Source: Bettongia penicillata ogilbyi (lineage: Eukaryota; Chordata; Mammalia; Diprotodontia; Potoroidae). Taken from it: DNA of 64,000 nucleotides. This document shows, piece after piece, positions 22,893-33,810 of the stretch. Within the stretch, counting starts at the first letter, position 1; each line of letters begins with the position of its first letter. The position numbers and the translations under genes were made by a program. The stretch is from positions 623,454-687,453 of the forward strand of contig JAJHZJ010000575.1 of assembly GCA_023548195.1 (NCBI GenBank), in the 5' to 3' direction. The notes under the pieces are model-generated. The model was not told the origin of the DNA. It was given only the letters and a program-made list of their open reading frames with translations, and searched no databases.

Positions 22893-24254
22893 TCGAGCAG
22901 AGTGGTCAGTTTTGTGGGATCTTTCTCCTGCCAACATCCAGGTCAGAATCAATGTCTTCTCTAGAGAGGAAAATTTCAGGGAATATCTATTCATGTCTCC
23001 CCTGAGCTGCACTTAGACAACCCATTCAGACATACATATAAGCTACTGTGGGGATTAAAATTGTCCAATCTATAATAAAAAATACTGAGACAGAGCTTTG
23101 ATGAACTTCATTAAAGGGTCCATGGTCCTCTCTAATGAAGTGGACCTCAGATCTTCCTCAAAATCTGAGATGTCCCCTTCTTCCAAGGTCTTATTTTTGT
23201 AATACTTATTATCAAATTTGATACCTGAATATTCTGAAGGGGATGTATAAAGTACAGAGTTCCATTGGTTGATAGATCTTGCTTTATGAGCCCAAAATGT
23301 TGCATCAGCTAGAAGGGTAGGTCTTAGATTGGGCAAAGAATGGGGCAGCTCCACTGACTATCTGGTCATAAAAAGTTCATCTGCTTATATTGAACAAGAG
23401 AGAATGGTCCAGAGGAACAAAAATAAGTTGGGGGACTTTGCAAGTAATTGAGTCACCTCTGTCATGCTGAGCTTGGTCATCTTGACAAGGAAAAACAAGG
23501 GTGGAAGATCTCTAGTTAGCTTCCTATGACTAAGCAAGTAAACAAAATCAGCAGCTCACAGCTCTAGGTCTAATATATAGAACTTATAATCACTACCCCT
23601 ATGGAATCATGCCACATTGATTAATTCTGATTGGGATAGAGTAATGGTCCAAATTAATTACTTTTCACATTACATAAGCAGCACACATACCTTATACGTG
23701 AAAAAAAATGTACTAGAGTCTATGGCTTGTGCAGCTTCCTACATCATCAGCAAATGAGGTGACATACATGTATGTCAAATATCACTAATAAAAGTGAATC
23801 ACTGGGTAAGAAAAAATTCAAATTCTGCCTTAATGTTTCACTTTCCTCTAAATCCACACCCAAATCATATGAAAATTTAGTGCATTTGTTTTTCATTGCT
23901 TTATGCCTAACTCATGGAAATACTGGTTGTCAAATGATTTGGGTTTTATTAAGATTTCCTTCTTGGAGAAAAAACAAAAGATCTATTTGCTAAGTCCCAA
24001 TGAACCTAAAGTCTATAACTGTGAAACTTTGCGGGCAGGGCAGAGCTTGAAAATATAAAGAATGTATTTTTTTTTATCTCCAAGTTACAGTGCCATGAGA
24101 CAGAGAGATTGAAATGATATTGGAAATGTCATTTAACTCATTTTCCTCTCATCTATCATGATTCAATTTAAGAAACATTTCATTAAATCCCTACTACTTA
24201 CTTTGCTTCAGATAAACAATGACAAATAGCAACAAGAACATTTCTTACCACAAG
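22893..24254. other. Unassigned sequence
   Basis: No supported gene. A 94-codon minus frame (23070-23354) ends in apparently unique DNA but shows no known domain and no codon-like pattern I can defend. Confidence 0.4.
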
Positions 24255-24445
24255 CAATGTAGTGTGGCATATTTGACAGTGGGCCCGCCTTAGTGTCAAG
24301 AAGACTGGATTCAATACTGCCTCTGGCATTTCTAATCTGTGCTAGTTGGGATAAACCAATTAACTTGTCTGGGGCTCAGTTCCTCTGCTAGGAAGTGAGA
24401 GGATGGAGCTAAATGATTACTTTTAAATCCATGATTCTACTATTT
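24255..24445 (+). mobile_element. Diverged MIR/THER-type SINE
   Basis: 'gtgtggcatatttgacagtgggcccgcc', 'aagactggattcaatactgcctctgg', 'gataaaccaattaacttgtctggggctcag' and 'gaggatggagctaaatgattacttttaaatccatgattct' follow the family order. Confidence 0.6.
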
Positions 24446-25252
24446 CTCAGTTTTAGAGATCTAGATGTACCTTAAAGCCCTGCTGAGACAGTGGACTGGC
24501 AGTATTACATTTGTATGTGAGGCCAGAAGTATGGCTCTATATGGAGACAAAATTACTTCACCTCATGAGAAGTTGGGACACATATAATTCAGTGTGTCTC
24601 AGAGTTGAGACATGAGCTTGGGCTTTCCTAGTCCAGAAATCAGCTTCCTATCAACTATAGTAGGCTGCTTCACTCTGAATATTCTGCTGATTCAATAGCC
24701 ACAACCTGCAGAGAGCATCCGACCAAAGCTATGTGTCTAGTGACAAATATGTCCATCCGTCAGGTGAACAGCCCTGGGTGATCACAAGACCAATAGTCTC
24801 TTCATCCATGAAGCCGTACGATGGATAAGATTAGAAAATGTCAGTCACCCTTCAGAACCAGAGATGTGAGCTGTCCTTACACATGGGGACTCCCATCATC
24901 TGTATTCCCTCTCTGTTTATCCCTCCATATGTGTGCAATGGTCACATATATTTCTTGAGTGTAGATTCCCAACATGAGTCCACTATTTCCATCGACATAT
25001 GTATTACAGGAAAGGGAATTCTAGGTTTGTGGCAGAAAGGTATTCTTGCTACTTTTCCAACTATACCATTTTATTCAATGCATTTACTTAGAAATAATTG
25101 TATTCTCTGTCTCATCAATAAAGTTAACATATTGGAGGGAGTTTATGAGCTGAATGGCTTAAGGAAGGCAAACCAACAGAATACTTTAGGATAGCCATTC
25201 TCTAAAACAAATGAAGAACAAAAACTCTGCCCTGTGAGTGGGGAAGGGGGAT
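24446..25252. other. Unassigned sequence
   Basis: The 118-codon frame at 24838-25194 has no recognised domain, and no splice structure or repeat is evident. Confidence 0.4.
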
Positions 25253-25478
25253 GTTGTTATTTAGTTATTTCTGTCCTGTCTGAATATTTGTGACCTTACT
25301 TGAGGTTTTCTTTTCAACGACACTGGAGTGGTTTGGTTTTTCTTTCTGTAGTTCATTTTACAGATGGGGAAACTGAAGCAAACAGGGTGAAGTGACTTCC
25401 CCAGGGTCACACAACTAGTAATTGATTGAGGCTGGACTTGAATTCAAGTCTTCCTGACCCCAGGCCTGGCTGCACCAA
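25253..25478 (-). mobile_element. tRNA-headed marsupial SINE, reverse orientation
   Basis: 'gttgttatttagttatttctgtcctgtc' at the left end, 'cattttacagatggggaaactgaagcaaacagggtg' in the core and 'cccagggtcacacaactagtaattg' towards the head. Confidence 0.8.
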
Positions 25479-26400
25479 TTAGTTCTTCCTTAGAAGGGGG
25501 GTACCCTAATAGTCATGATATAAATAGAAAATGTGAGGAATTAATCCTGGTGCCTTGTTTTATCATGTACTTAGAGATGTGCATGTTGCTTCCCCAAGAG
25601 AAGGGAGGCTCCTTAGGGACTGGACCAATGTTTTCACTGGAATAAAGATCTCATAGAAGAAGAAATTAACTCTATCTCCTTTTCACTTTACAGTCCCAGA
25701 ACTGTAGAGAGTATATATGTCAAACTTGCTACGCATAATTCATAATTTATTAGCAAAATCATATCGTCTAATTCAGATGAAAATTTGAGAAATTTTAACA
25801 AAATAAATTAAAATCCAATAAAATAGATATAAGGTTAATTTGTGGTAGTCTAAATCTATATGTGGCTGCAGGGATCCATTTTTACTTGAATTTGACATCA
25901 CTGACCTAGAACATTGACTTCCCCATGATCATACATTCAGAAAACATTAGAGGGGGGTTTTGAATCCTTGGTATTAAGAATGACTTTATGTTTTCCTTAT
26001 TATGACCTCCATGCCTACTAAAGTGTTGGATGCATACACCAGGTTCTTAAAAATGCCTATTGATTAATTGTGTACAGAAGAAATTCTATAAAAATTTGAT
26101 TTATAAACATTGGCCTAAATGTGCTTTTATTGTATAGACAAAAACTGCAGTCCAATTTTTCTTTGGCACCCTAATGATTTTTCAGAGCATGCAGGAACAG
26201 GTAGTTCTTTCTAGAGACTCTCTATGATGGTATAAGACATGGAGAAAGCTTGCTATGTTTGTTCAGTGATTAATGGGTAAGTGTAAGGGTCATATGAATG
26301 AGAGTTTTACTACAGGAGAATCTCTGAGAGGTGAAATTCAGAGTTATGACTCAAATCCCACAACAAAAGTGAATACTAAGTTTCTTGTCTATCAATACGT
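25479..26400. other. Unassigned sequence
   Basis: Only a weak SINE tail-like phrase is visible ('acctccatgcctactaaagtgttggatgc'). No gene supported. Confidence 0.4.
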
Positions 26401-26652
26401 TTCTTCTTTCCTTTTTTCCTTCCTCCCTCCCTCCTCTCCTCCCTCCATCCCCTCCTCCTTCCCTCCCTTTCCTCCTTCCTTCCTTCCTTCCTTCCTTCCT
26501 TCCTTCCTTCCTTCCTTCCTTCCTTCCTTCCTTCCTTCCTTCCTTCCTCCCTCCCTCCCTCCCTCCCTCCCTTCCTTCCTTCCTTCCTTCCTTCCTTCCT
26601 TCCTTCCTTCCTTCCTTCCTTCCTTCCTTCCTTCCTTCTTCTTTCCTTCTTT
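26401..26652. repeat. (TTCC)n/(CCTC)n polypyrimidine microsatellite
   Basis: About 250 bp of almost pure pyrimidine on the plus strand: TTCC runs flank a central CCTC block near 26547-26571, so the tract is nearly mirror-symmetric. Frames of repeated FLPS or EGRK residues here are translations of the repeat, not proteins. Confidence 0.97.
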
Positions 26653-27309
26653 TTCACAGCACAGTGGGGTGGAAAAAGAGACAGGGTGGGGAGGGTGGGG
26701 AGTGGGAAGAAGCACAATCATTTCTTGGTGCTTAGAGGAAAGGAGCTATAAAGAACATGGCTCTATGGAACAGTTTAGCCTAGTGAAAAATGAAGTGTCT
26801 CTGTAGGTGATCAGCTGGAACTTGTCATTTTCCCTAGAACACTTCCCACTCATGGCACTTTGCAGAGACACTTCCATTATTGATGGCATTTACAATGTTG
26901 GCTCTATTAGCCCATAAACAAATTTAACTTTTTTTTTTCTTGGAGGAGAGAAAAAAAAAAACAAACAAACAATTGACTGTAGTTCTGACTCAATAGGTGT
27001 CCGGAAATGCCCAGGTAGGATTCTCTGACAAATTCACTTTCTCAGAAGTAGGGAGGGGGAAAATGATTATTTGATCTTCATGGGGACATTTTAAAATTAG
27101 TTAATCTGCCATGCTATAGGTGAGGAAATTGGGAGAGGATGAACAATTGAACAGTATAGTGGGACAGAATGGAAGCTAGACCTGCAATAACCATTGCATT
27201 TACAGTCAGCATCTTATTAAATAGAAGAAACTTTGAACATCATACTCTTCATTTTAAAATTGAGAAAACTGAGCCCAAATAATTTAAATGGCTTCTCCAG
27301 CTTTATATG
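26653..27309. other. Unassigned sequence
   Basis: A small MIR-like scrap ('cattttaaaattgagaaaactgagcccaaataattt') lies at 27252-27288. Nothing else recognised. Confidence 0.4.
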
Positions 27310-27960
27310 GTTAATTCAGTTAAGTTTAATATTTATTTTGTAGATGCTTATTATTTTCCAAACACTGTACCAAGTGCTGGGGATACAAAAAATGAAATAA
27401 TTCCCACCTAAGGGAACTCACAATCTACTATAGGCAAATAGTATGTCCACCAATAAGTAGATGCAGAATGCATACAACATAAATACCCCACAATTTTGGT
27501 GAGGGTGGTAATATGATCTTGGGGGAAGTTGGGAGCTGGGACTCAGGTCTTGAAGGCATTTAGGGGCCCCAAGATGCAGAGATGAAAAACAAAATCATTT
27601 CTAGCCTAGGGGACAGTCTTTGCAAAAGTTTGACCTTGGAAGATGGTATTTTATGTGAGAGACTCAACAAAGAGATAGGTTTGGCAAGGTCAGACACCTC
27701 AAAAAGGGTAGTGATGAATCTGGGGAGATATGCTGAAGGCAGATTGCTAAAAGCTAAACCAAGAGTTTGCCTTGTATCTTTGGGACTTTAGGGGCACTGA
27801 AGCATTTTGAATAGGGGATTGAGACGGTCATATCTCTGATTTTGGAATATCAATTTAATAGGTGGATGGAAGATGGAATGAAGAAGAAAGAGGCTGGCTA
27901 CAGGGAGCACCACAGACTGTCAAGTTAGAATGTGAATTTAGGAGCAATAGAAAAAGAACT
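27310..27960 (-). mobile_element. Ancient L2-type LINE, 3' part
   Basis: 'ccaaacactgtaccaagtgctggggatacaaa' and 'aagggaactcacaatctac', then 'gggactcaggtcttgaaggcatttagg' and 'gaagcattttgaataggggattgagacggtcatatc' follow the antisense L2 order also seen at 36770-37340. No open frame of note survives. Confidence 0.5.
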
Positions 27961-28084
27961 TTGTTCAAAGGACCTCTTCTTTCCTAATCTGCATAAGGGG
28001 TTAGCAGGCAAAGTGAATACTAGACGTCAATTACAGATGAGAAGGGAAGTTACATAATAATTACTGTGATTGCTAATATTTGTG

Positions 28085-28325
28085 TTGTTGGCCATCTTCC
28101 ATTTTTGAAGAAGGCTAATGACATCCTGAGTGATGTGTTGGCTTATGCATGAATTGGATATAAGTGAGGAAGCTTCACTCTGTCTTCCAGTCATGGAAGT
28201 CAAGTAGCAAGACGAAGTGGATGGCCTTGATGTCTTCGATGTCTGTCTAAGTTCTTTTTAGCACCCACTTCAGTTGTCTGTGTGAATTGTGGAACAAATT
28301 GTTCCTATTCACCCATTCCAAAGGG
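28085..28325 (-). mobile_element. RTE-tailed SINE fragment (MAR1-type), reverse orientation
   Basis: 'gttgttggccatcttccatttttgaagaaggctaatgacatcctgagtgatgtgttgg' is the reverse complement of the RTE-like tail in the SINE at 1144, followed by 'gatggccttgatgtcttcgatgtctgtctaag'. Confidence 0.6.
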
Positions 28326-28384
28326 AGAAAACATTTGCATGTGCGTGTAACTTATATGTATGTATGCATACATGAATATATTAT

Positions 28385-28610
28385 ATACATTATAAGGTAG
28401 TTAAAGTTCACAGAGTTCTTTACATGTATATCTTATTTGATCCTATGCCTACTCAGTGAGGTGAGTGTTATTATTATCTGTATTTTATAGATGAAGAAAT
28501 TGCAGTTTAAGTTAGTTAAGCCAAGAAGCATTTATTAAGTGTGTGCTATATGTCAAAGATAGCGTTGAGCTCTGGGGATACAAAGAAATATAAATGAAAC
28601 AAACTATCAG
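28385..28610 (+). mobile_element. MIR-type fragment followed by L2-like scrap
   Basis: 'aaggtagttaaagttcacagagttctttacatgtatatcttatttgatcctatgcc' and 'ttattattatctgtattttatagatgaagaaattgcag' give MIR at 28392-28505. 'aagcatttattaagtgtgtgctatatg' and 'tctggggatacaaagaaat' give an L2-like piece at 28525-28590. Confidence 0.5.
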
Positions 28611-29060
28611 AAAATCGTTTATACCAAATGGAATATTGACTGTCACTATCTTTAATCATCCTAATAATATCATAATTCCAGTAATGTCCTTGCATTCCCA
28701 CCTTCAGATTAGGTTGTGCTGAGTCATACCTTAAGTCCCTCCCCTAGAACCTTTCCTTGTTAGCAGCACCAACTTGAGCTAGACAGCAGCCCCTGATGTC
28801 CATACTTCTTTCATTGGGATTCATGGCATGAAATGCAAAGTTGTCAGAATGAAAGTGTTTTCTTTGCTCATATTACTTAGGGTAGTCAGCATCCTATAAC
28901 CGGACCTTGCTATCTCATTCTACTTTCTCCTCTCCCTCTGATAATTTTCAAGAGAAGGCACTTGTACTAAAGGATTGGGAAAAACTTGTTGAGATTACAG
29001 AATTTTGGCTGGGACCTAAAGGAAGTTAGGGAAGTCAGGAGTTGGATTTGAGGAAGGATA
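28611..29060. other. Unassigned sequence
   Basis: No feature seen. Confidence 0.5.
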
Positions 29061-29940
29061 ATTATTGATTAGAGAAATGCAAATTAAAACAACCTTGAGA
29101 TATTACTTTTAATATACCACAGTGACTAAAATGATAGAGGGGGAAAGTGACAAATGTTGGCGGGGATGTGGAAACATTGAGACATTAGTTCATGGTTGGT
29201 GGAATTGTAAAATGACACAACCATTTTGGAAAGCAATCTAGAATTATGTCCAAGTTATTAAACTGCCTTTGACCCAGCAATACTACTACTTAGTCTATTT
29301 CCAAAGACAGAGATTAAGGAAAATAGTCTATATGTTCTAAAATGTTTATAGAAGCTTTGTATTGGCAAAGAACTAGAAATCACAGAGATGGCTATCAACT
29401 GGGGAATGACTTGAACAAGTTGTGGTATATGATTGTAATGGAATACAACTGCTATAAGAATGATTAGCTCAACGATTTTAGAAATAAACATGGAAAGACT
29501 TAAATGAAAGAATGAAAAGTGAAATGAGCAGAACCAGGAGAACATTAAACACAATAACAGCAATACTGTTTTAAGAATGACTTGAAGAAATACATTATTT
29601 TATCTATTATAAATACCCAACTTAACTATAAAGGACTTTTGAAGAAAGATGCTATCTTCATCCATAAAAAGAATAGGAGTATGTATAGAATAATTTTACA
29701 CTACACACACATATACACACACAAACATACACACATCTGGTTCTATCTAATGATAACCATCTCTTGGGCAGGATGGGGAAGGAAGAAAAAACATATATCT
29801 ATTGTAACTTTGTTCTATATTTGAAAGGAATACCAAGTTGCACATAGTAGATTTGTAGTTTCATGAACAATCCTTTTTTTATCATACTATGTTGTAGAGG
29901 TCCTTGTTTTATTTCATAAATTAAAAATACAATTAAAAAA
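29061..29940 (+). mobile_element. L1 LINE 3' end, plus strand
   Basis: 'gattagagaaatgcaaattaaaacaacc' and 'ggcggggatgtggaaacattgagac' (the ORF2 C-terminal Cys-rich region) lead into 'tgacccagcaatac', 'gaatgacttgaacaagttgtggtatatgattgtaatgg' and 'aaatgagcagaaccaggagaacatt'. The 3' UTR ends in A-rich DNA near 29940. It is 5'-truncated and full of stops. Confidence 0.8.
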
Positions 29941-30009
29941 GCCTAGTTGAGGATTTTTCTGTTGGATTTGGAAGGTGAAAGGGAACCCCTGGAATACATG
30001 ATCAGACCT

Positions 30010-30655
30010 CTATCTTGGGATGATCAATTGGACCCATCTCCATTTCCAAACTTCCCTATTAATGTTGAGAGTGCTGTCACTCTGCCTGTCACCCAAGTTG
30101 GCAACCTAAGTATCATCCTCAACTTCTCCCTCTTTTTCACCTTTCACATCTAATCTGTTGCCAAGTTCTGTCCATTTTATCTTTATAACATCTCCCCAAT
30201 ATTATCCTTTGTCACAAGGCACCCATCCTGATGCAGGTTGTCACATATCACACCTGAACTATTGCCCAAACCTGGTAGATGGTCTCCCTGCTACAAATTT
30301 CTCCCTATTTCAACCCACATTCTGCCCTCAGCTGACAAAGTGATATTCGTGAAGCACAGATGGGATGATTTTATCTCCCTATTAAATAAATGCCGATCCC
30401 TCCCTATCACCTCTAGGATTAAATACATAATCTGTTCAACATTGAAAGTCATTCCCAGAACATATTGCTATTCCTTGAACATGACATTCCATCTCCAGAA
30501 TTTGAGCATATTCATTATCTGTTCCCAATGCCTGAAAATCTCTCCCTCTTCATCATCAAGTCCTAGCTTCCCTGACTTCCTTCAAGTCATAGCTAAAATC
30601 CCATCTTTTAAGAAATTCTTTGACTCCTTTAACATAATAAATGAAATATCACAAA
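30010..30655 (+). mobile_element. Ancient L2-type LINE, plus strand
   Basis: 'cacccaagttggcaacctaagtatcatcctcaacttctccctc', 'ctgaactattgcccaaacctggtagatggtctccctgc', 'caaagtgatattcgtgaagcacag' and 'cctctaggattaaatac' reproduce, in order, the end of the L2 reverse-transcriptase ORF and its 3' region. The 141-codon frame here is a relic of the L2 sequence, not a host gene. Confidence 0.7.
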
Positions 30656-31430
30656 GGATTTGACAAGCAGAAACTGAAGGAATAAGAATTTCAAACTAAT
30701 TAGTCCAATAAACAGTTTGTTTTGCTTAAGTAAGTCTCATGCCAACATTACAGGAAAGATAGGAAAGACTTGTATACACAAACAGAAATGTGGAGACTTC
30801 AAAACAAGAAAATATTTCCATTCATCAATTTGCCAACATTATTGTCTCTAGAATTGTGTTTTGATACAAGGTGAAAAATAACCCATAATTTTATAAAGCC
30901 TGGCCAAGTCTTCACATGTCAAAAAATAAAAAGCCATTATAATTAAAGACTATTTTGGCTCTACAGGGCACCAGAGGTGAATAAAAATGGGCAGCAGCAA
31001 TAACCACTCACCTATAAACCAATGGCTCCAAATTGTAAAAGTTCTCGCCAATGCCTCAAAGAAACAACTGCGGAGCAGGTTCTCATCTTATTAGCAGTAG
31101 AGATTGGTTGAGGGGACTAGTCTCAGTCTGACAGCTCAGATTTGTTCAACCTTTAGCCAATTAGCAAAATTTACCTGCTCTTCTCAGTTGAGTGTGTTGC
31201 ATGTGCTACCAAGAGTCAGAAATAACTAGCTCTGGCTTTTCTACACTGTTCTCTGAAACTTTTCTATGCTAATGTGACCTTTCATTTTTTGAAGTTTTCA
31301 TTCGTAGAGGAATGAGTTTGTTTTAGTATGGGGCTTATCTTAGCTTTAGATTGAAGGACCCCTAAAATAATGTTCCAGAATTTAGTATTTGAGGAAGAGA
31401 TCTGAGAAGCATATTTTTTTCTGATTTTCC
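30656..31430. other. Unassigned sequence
   Basis: No supported feature. Confidence 0.5.
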
Positions 31431-31441
31431 AGAGTATCCCC

Positions 31442-32631
31442 TTTGTTTTTTTAATATATTCATTTTATTAATTTTTAATGTTCTACCATAAAACTTAGAT
31501 TTTTTTTCCTCCTACCACTCCCTCCCCGAGATGGCATACAATTCTATATAGGATCTACACATACATTCCTATTAAATACATTTTCACTATAGTCATGCTG
31601 TGTAGAACTAAAATAAATGGGAGAAATCATATAACAAACCAAAACATAATACACACACGCACACACACGCACAATGATCAGCTACATTCTGTGATTGAAT
31701 TCCATAGCTCTTTCTCTGAATGGGGAAGGCATTTTGCCTTAGACGACCATTGGAAATATTTTTGAGGTCTTTGCATTGCAATGAAGTTCCAAGTCTACCA
31801 GAAAAACTTCTTGCACATTGTGATCATTACTGTGTACAACCTTCTCCCGGTTCTGCTCCTTTCACTCAGCATTAGATCATATGTCTTTTCAGGTCTCTCT
31901 GAAGTCTTCCTTCCTGTTCATCATCATTTCTTATAGCACAATATTATTCTATTACATTCACAAACTATAATTTATCCAATCATTCACCAGTTGATGGGCA
32001 TCTCCTTGATTTCCAGTTTTTGGCCACCACAAAGAGTGCTGCTATAAATATTTTTGTATATGTGGGATTCTTTCCCATTTTTATGATTTCTTGGGGATAC
32101 AGTCCTAGAAACACTATTGCTGGGTCAAAGGGTATGCACATTTTTGTAGACCTTTGGGTATAGTTCCAAACCACTCTCTGGAATGGTTGGATGAACTCAC
32201 AGCTCCATCAACAATGAATTAGTGTTCCAACTCTCCCACATCCTCTCCAACATTTATCATTTTCCTGTTCTGTCATGGTTGCCAATCTGATGGGTATGAT
32301 GTGGTACCTCAGAGTTGTTTTGATTTGCATCTCTATAATCAAAAGTGATTTAGAGCATTTCTTCATATGATTATAGATATCTTTAATTTCTTCCTCTGAA
32401 AATTGCCTGTTCATATCCTTTGACCATTTATCAATTGGGGAATGACTTGTATTGTTGTACATTTGACCCAGTTCTCTATATATTCTAGAAATGAGGCCTT
32501 TATCCCCAAGATTAGCTGTAAAAATTCTTTCCCAATATACTAAATCCCTCTGAATTTTGGTTGCATTGGATTTGGTTGTGTAAAAACTTTTCAGTTTAAT
32601 GTAATCAAAATTATCCATCTTGCACTTCATA
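31442..32631 (-). mobile_element. L1 LINE, 5'-truncated, with target-site duplication
   Basis: The copy carries the ORF2 C-terminus and 3' UTR. The probable target-site duplication is AGAGTATCCCC (31431-31441) and AGAGCATCCCC (32632-32642), one mismatch. The 3' end (TTTTTTTAATATATTC...) is of the same type as the L1 at 5690 and differs from that of the neighbour at 32781. Confidence 0.82.
32208..32631 (-). pseudogene. L1 ORF2 C-terminal fragment
   Basis: The frame reads DNFDYIKLKSFYTTKSNATK, then WERIFTANLGDKGLISRIYR, IDKWSKDMNRQFSEEE, MQIKTTLRYHIIPIRLA and CWRGCGRVGTLIHC, the Cys-rich segment near the end of L1 ORF2. About 140 residues remain open. The endonuclease and RT are absent by 5' truncation. 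Confidence 0.9.
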
Positions 32632-32780
32632 AGAGCATCCCCGTTAGAGGAAGCAAACAAAATTCCTCGAATCTAAGATGTATGGCTTCATTTTCATTTC
32701 TCTTGGACTATATAATCATTATGCCATAAAGAATAAAAATTTCAGTTGAAGAATGTAAGTGATTTTAAGAATTGGTAATT

Positions 32781-32925
32781 TCTTAAATAATATTTTATTT
32801 TCCCCAATTACTTATAAAAACAATTTTTATTATTAAAAAAGTTTTGAATTCTAAATTCTGTTGCACATGCCCTGCTTTCCTTCAGATTATAAGCAATCTG
32901 AAATAGATCATACTATGCTATCATG

Positions 32926-32959
<34 letters not shown>

Positions 32960-33798
32960 CTATATTGGTCATTTCACTGAAGAAAACTTGAACTGAAAGA
33001 AAGTAAGGAAGCAGGGGGAAGGGAAAGAGACAGAGTCAGAGAGAAACAGGGAAAATAGTATGCTTTTGTTGGCATTCAGACATCATCAGTTCTTTCTCTG
33101 GAGGTGAATGGCATATTTCATCATGAGTCCTTTCAGATTATTTAGGAACATTGTGTTGCTGAGAAAAGCTAAGTCATGCACCATGCACAGTTCTTCATCA
33201 TACAATATTGCTGCTACTGTGTACAATGTTCTCCTGGTTCTTTTTACTTCTCTCTGTTTCAGTTCATGTAAATCTTTTCAGGTTTTTCTGAAAGCATCCT
33301 GCTTGTCATTTCTTATAGCATAATAATATTTTATTGCAATCATATGCCACAACTTGTTCAGTCATTTCCTTATTGATGGGCATCCTCTCAATCTTGCCAT
33401 ATGAATTTTCATACAAATATGTCATTTTCCCTTTCAAAAAAAAGCATCTTTGGAATACAGACCTACTAGTGGTAGTGATGGATCAAAGGGTATGCACAAT
33501 TTGATAGTCCTTTAAGCATAGTTCCAAAATACTATCCAAAATGGCTGGATCAGTTCACAACTCCACCAACAGTGCATTAGTGTCTCATATTTCCAACACT
33601 TCCTTCAGTGTTTATCAGTTTCCTTTCCAGGCAATCTGATATGTGTAAGGTGGTATCTCACAGTTGTTTTAATTTGGATTTTTCTCATCAATAGTGATTT
33701 GGAACGTTTTTCATATGACTATATATAGCTTTGATTTCTTTATCTGAAAACTGTCTGCTCATATGCTTTGAACATTTGTCAACTGGGAAATGATATAG
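32781..33798 (-). mobile_element. L1 LINE, 5'-truncated, with target-site duplication
   Basis: The target-site duplication is GAATTGGTAATT (32769-32780) and GAATTGGTGATT (33799-33810), one mismatch. The copy has the end of ORF2 and a 3' UTR like that at 14881-15895 ('tctttctctggaggtgaatggcat', 'attgtgttgctgagaaaagctaag'). A (TA)n run lies at 32927-32957. Confidence 0.85.
32927..32957. repeat. (TA)n microsatellite
   Basis: Pure TA repeat inside the 3' UTR of the surrounding L1. Confidence 0.95.
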
Positions 33799-33810
33799 GA
33801 ATTGGTGATT

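Noticed and set aside
22536..23012. 158-codon minus frame with long Met/Val run
   Set aside because: It is the translation of the ATC microsatellite joined to SINE sequence.
23070..23354. 94-codon minus frame in apparently unique DNA
   Set aside because: No recognisable domain or splice signals, and its length is within chance expectation for 64 kb. Kept only as unassigned.
26273..26806. Long frames on both strands with FLPS/SFLP or EGRK repeats
   Set aside because: They translate the TTCC microsatellite. Every frame is open because the repeat has no stop codons.
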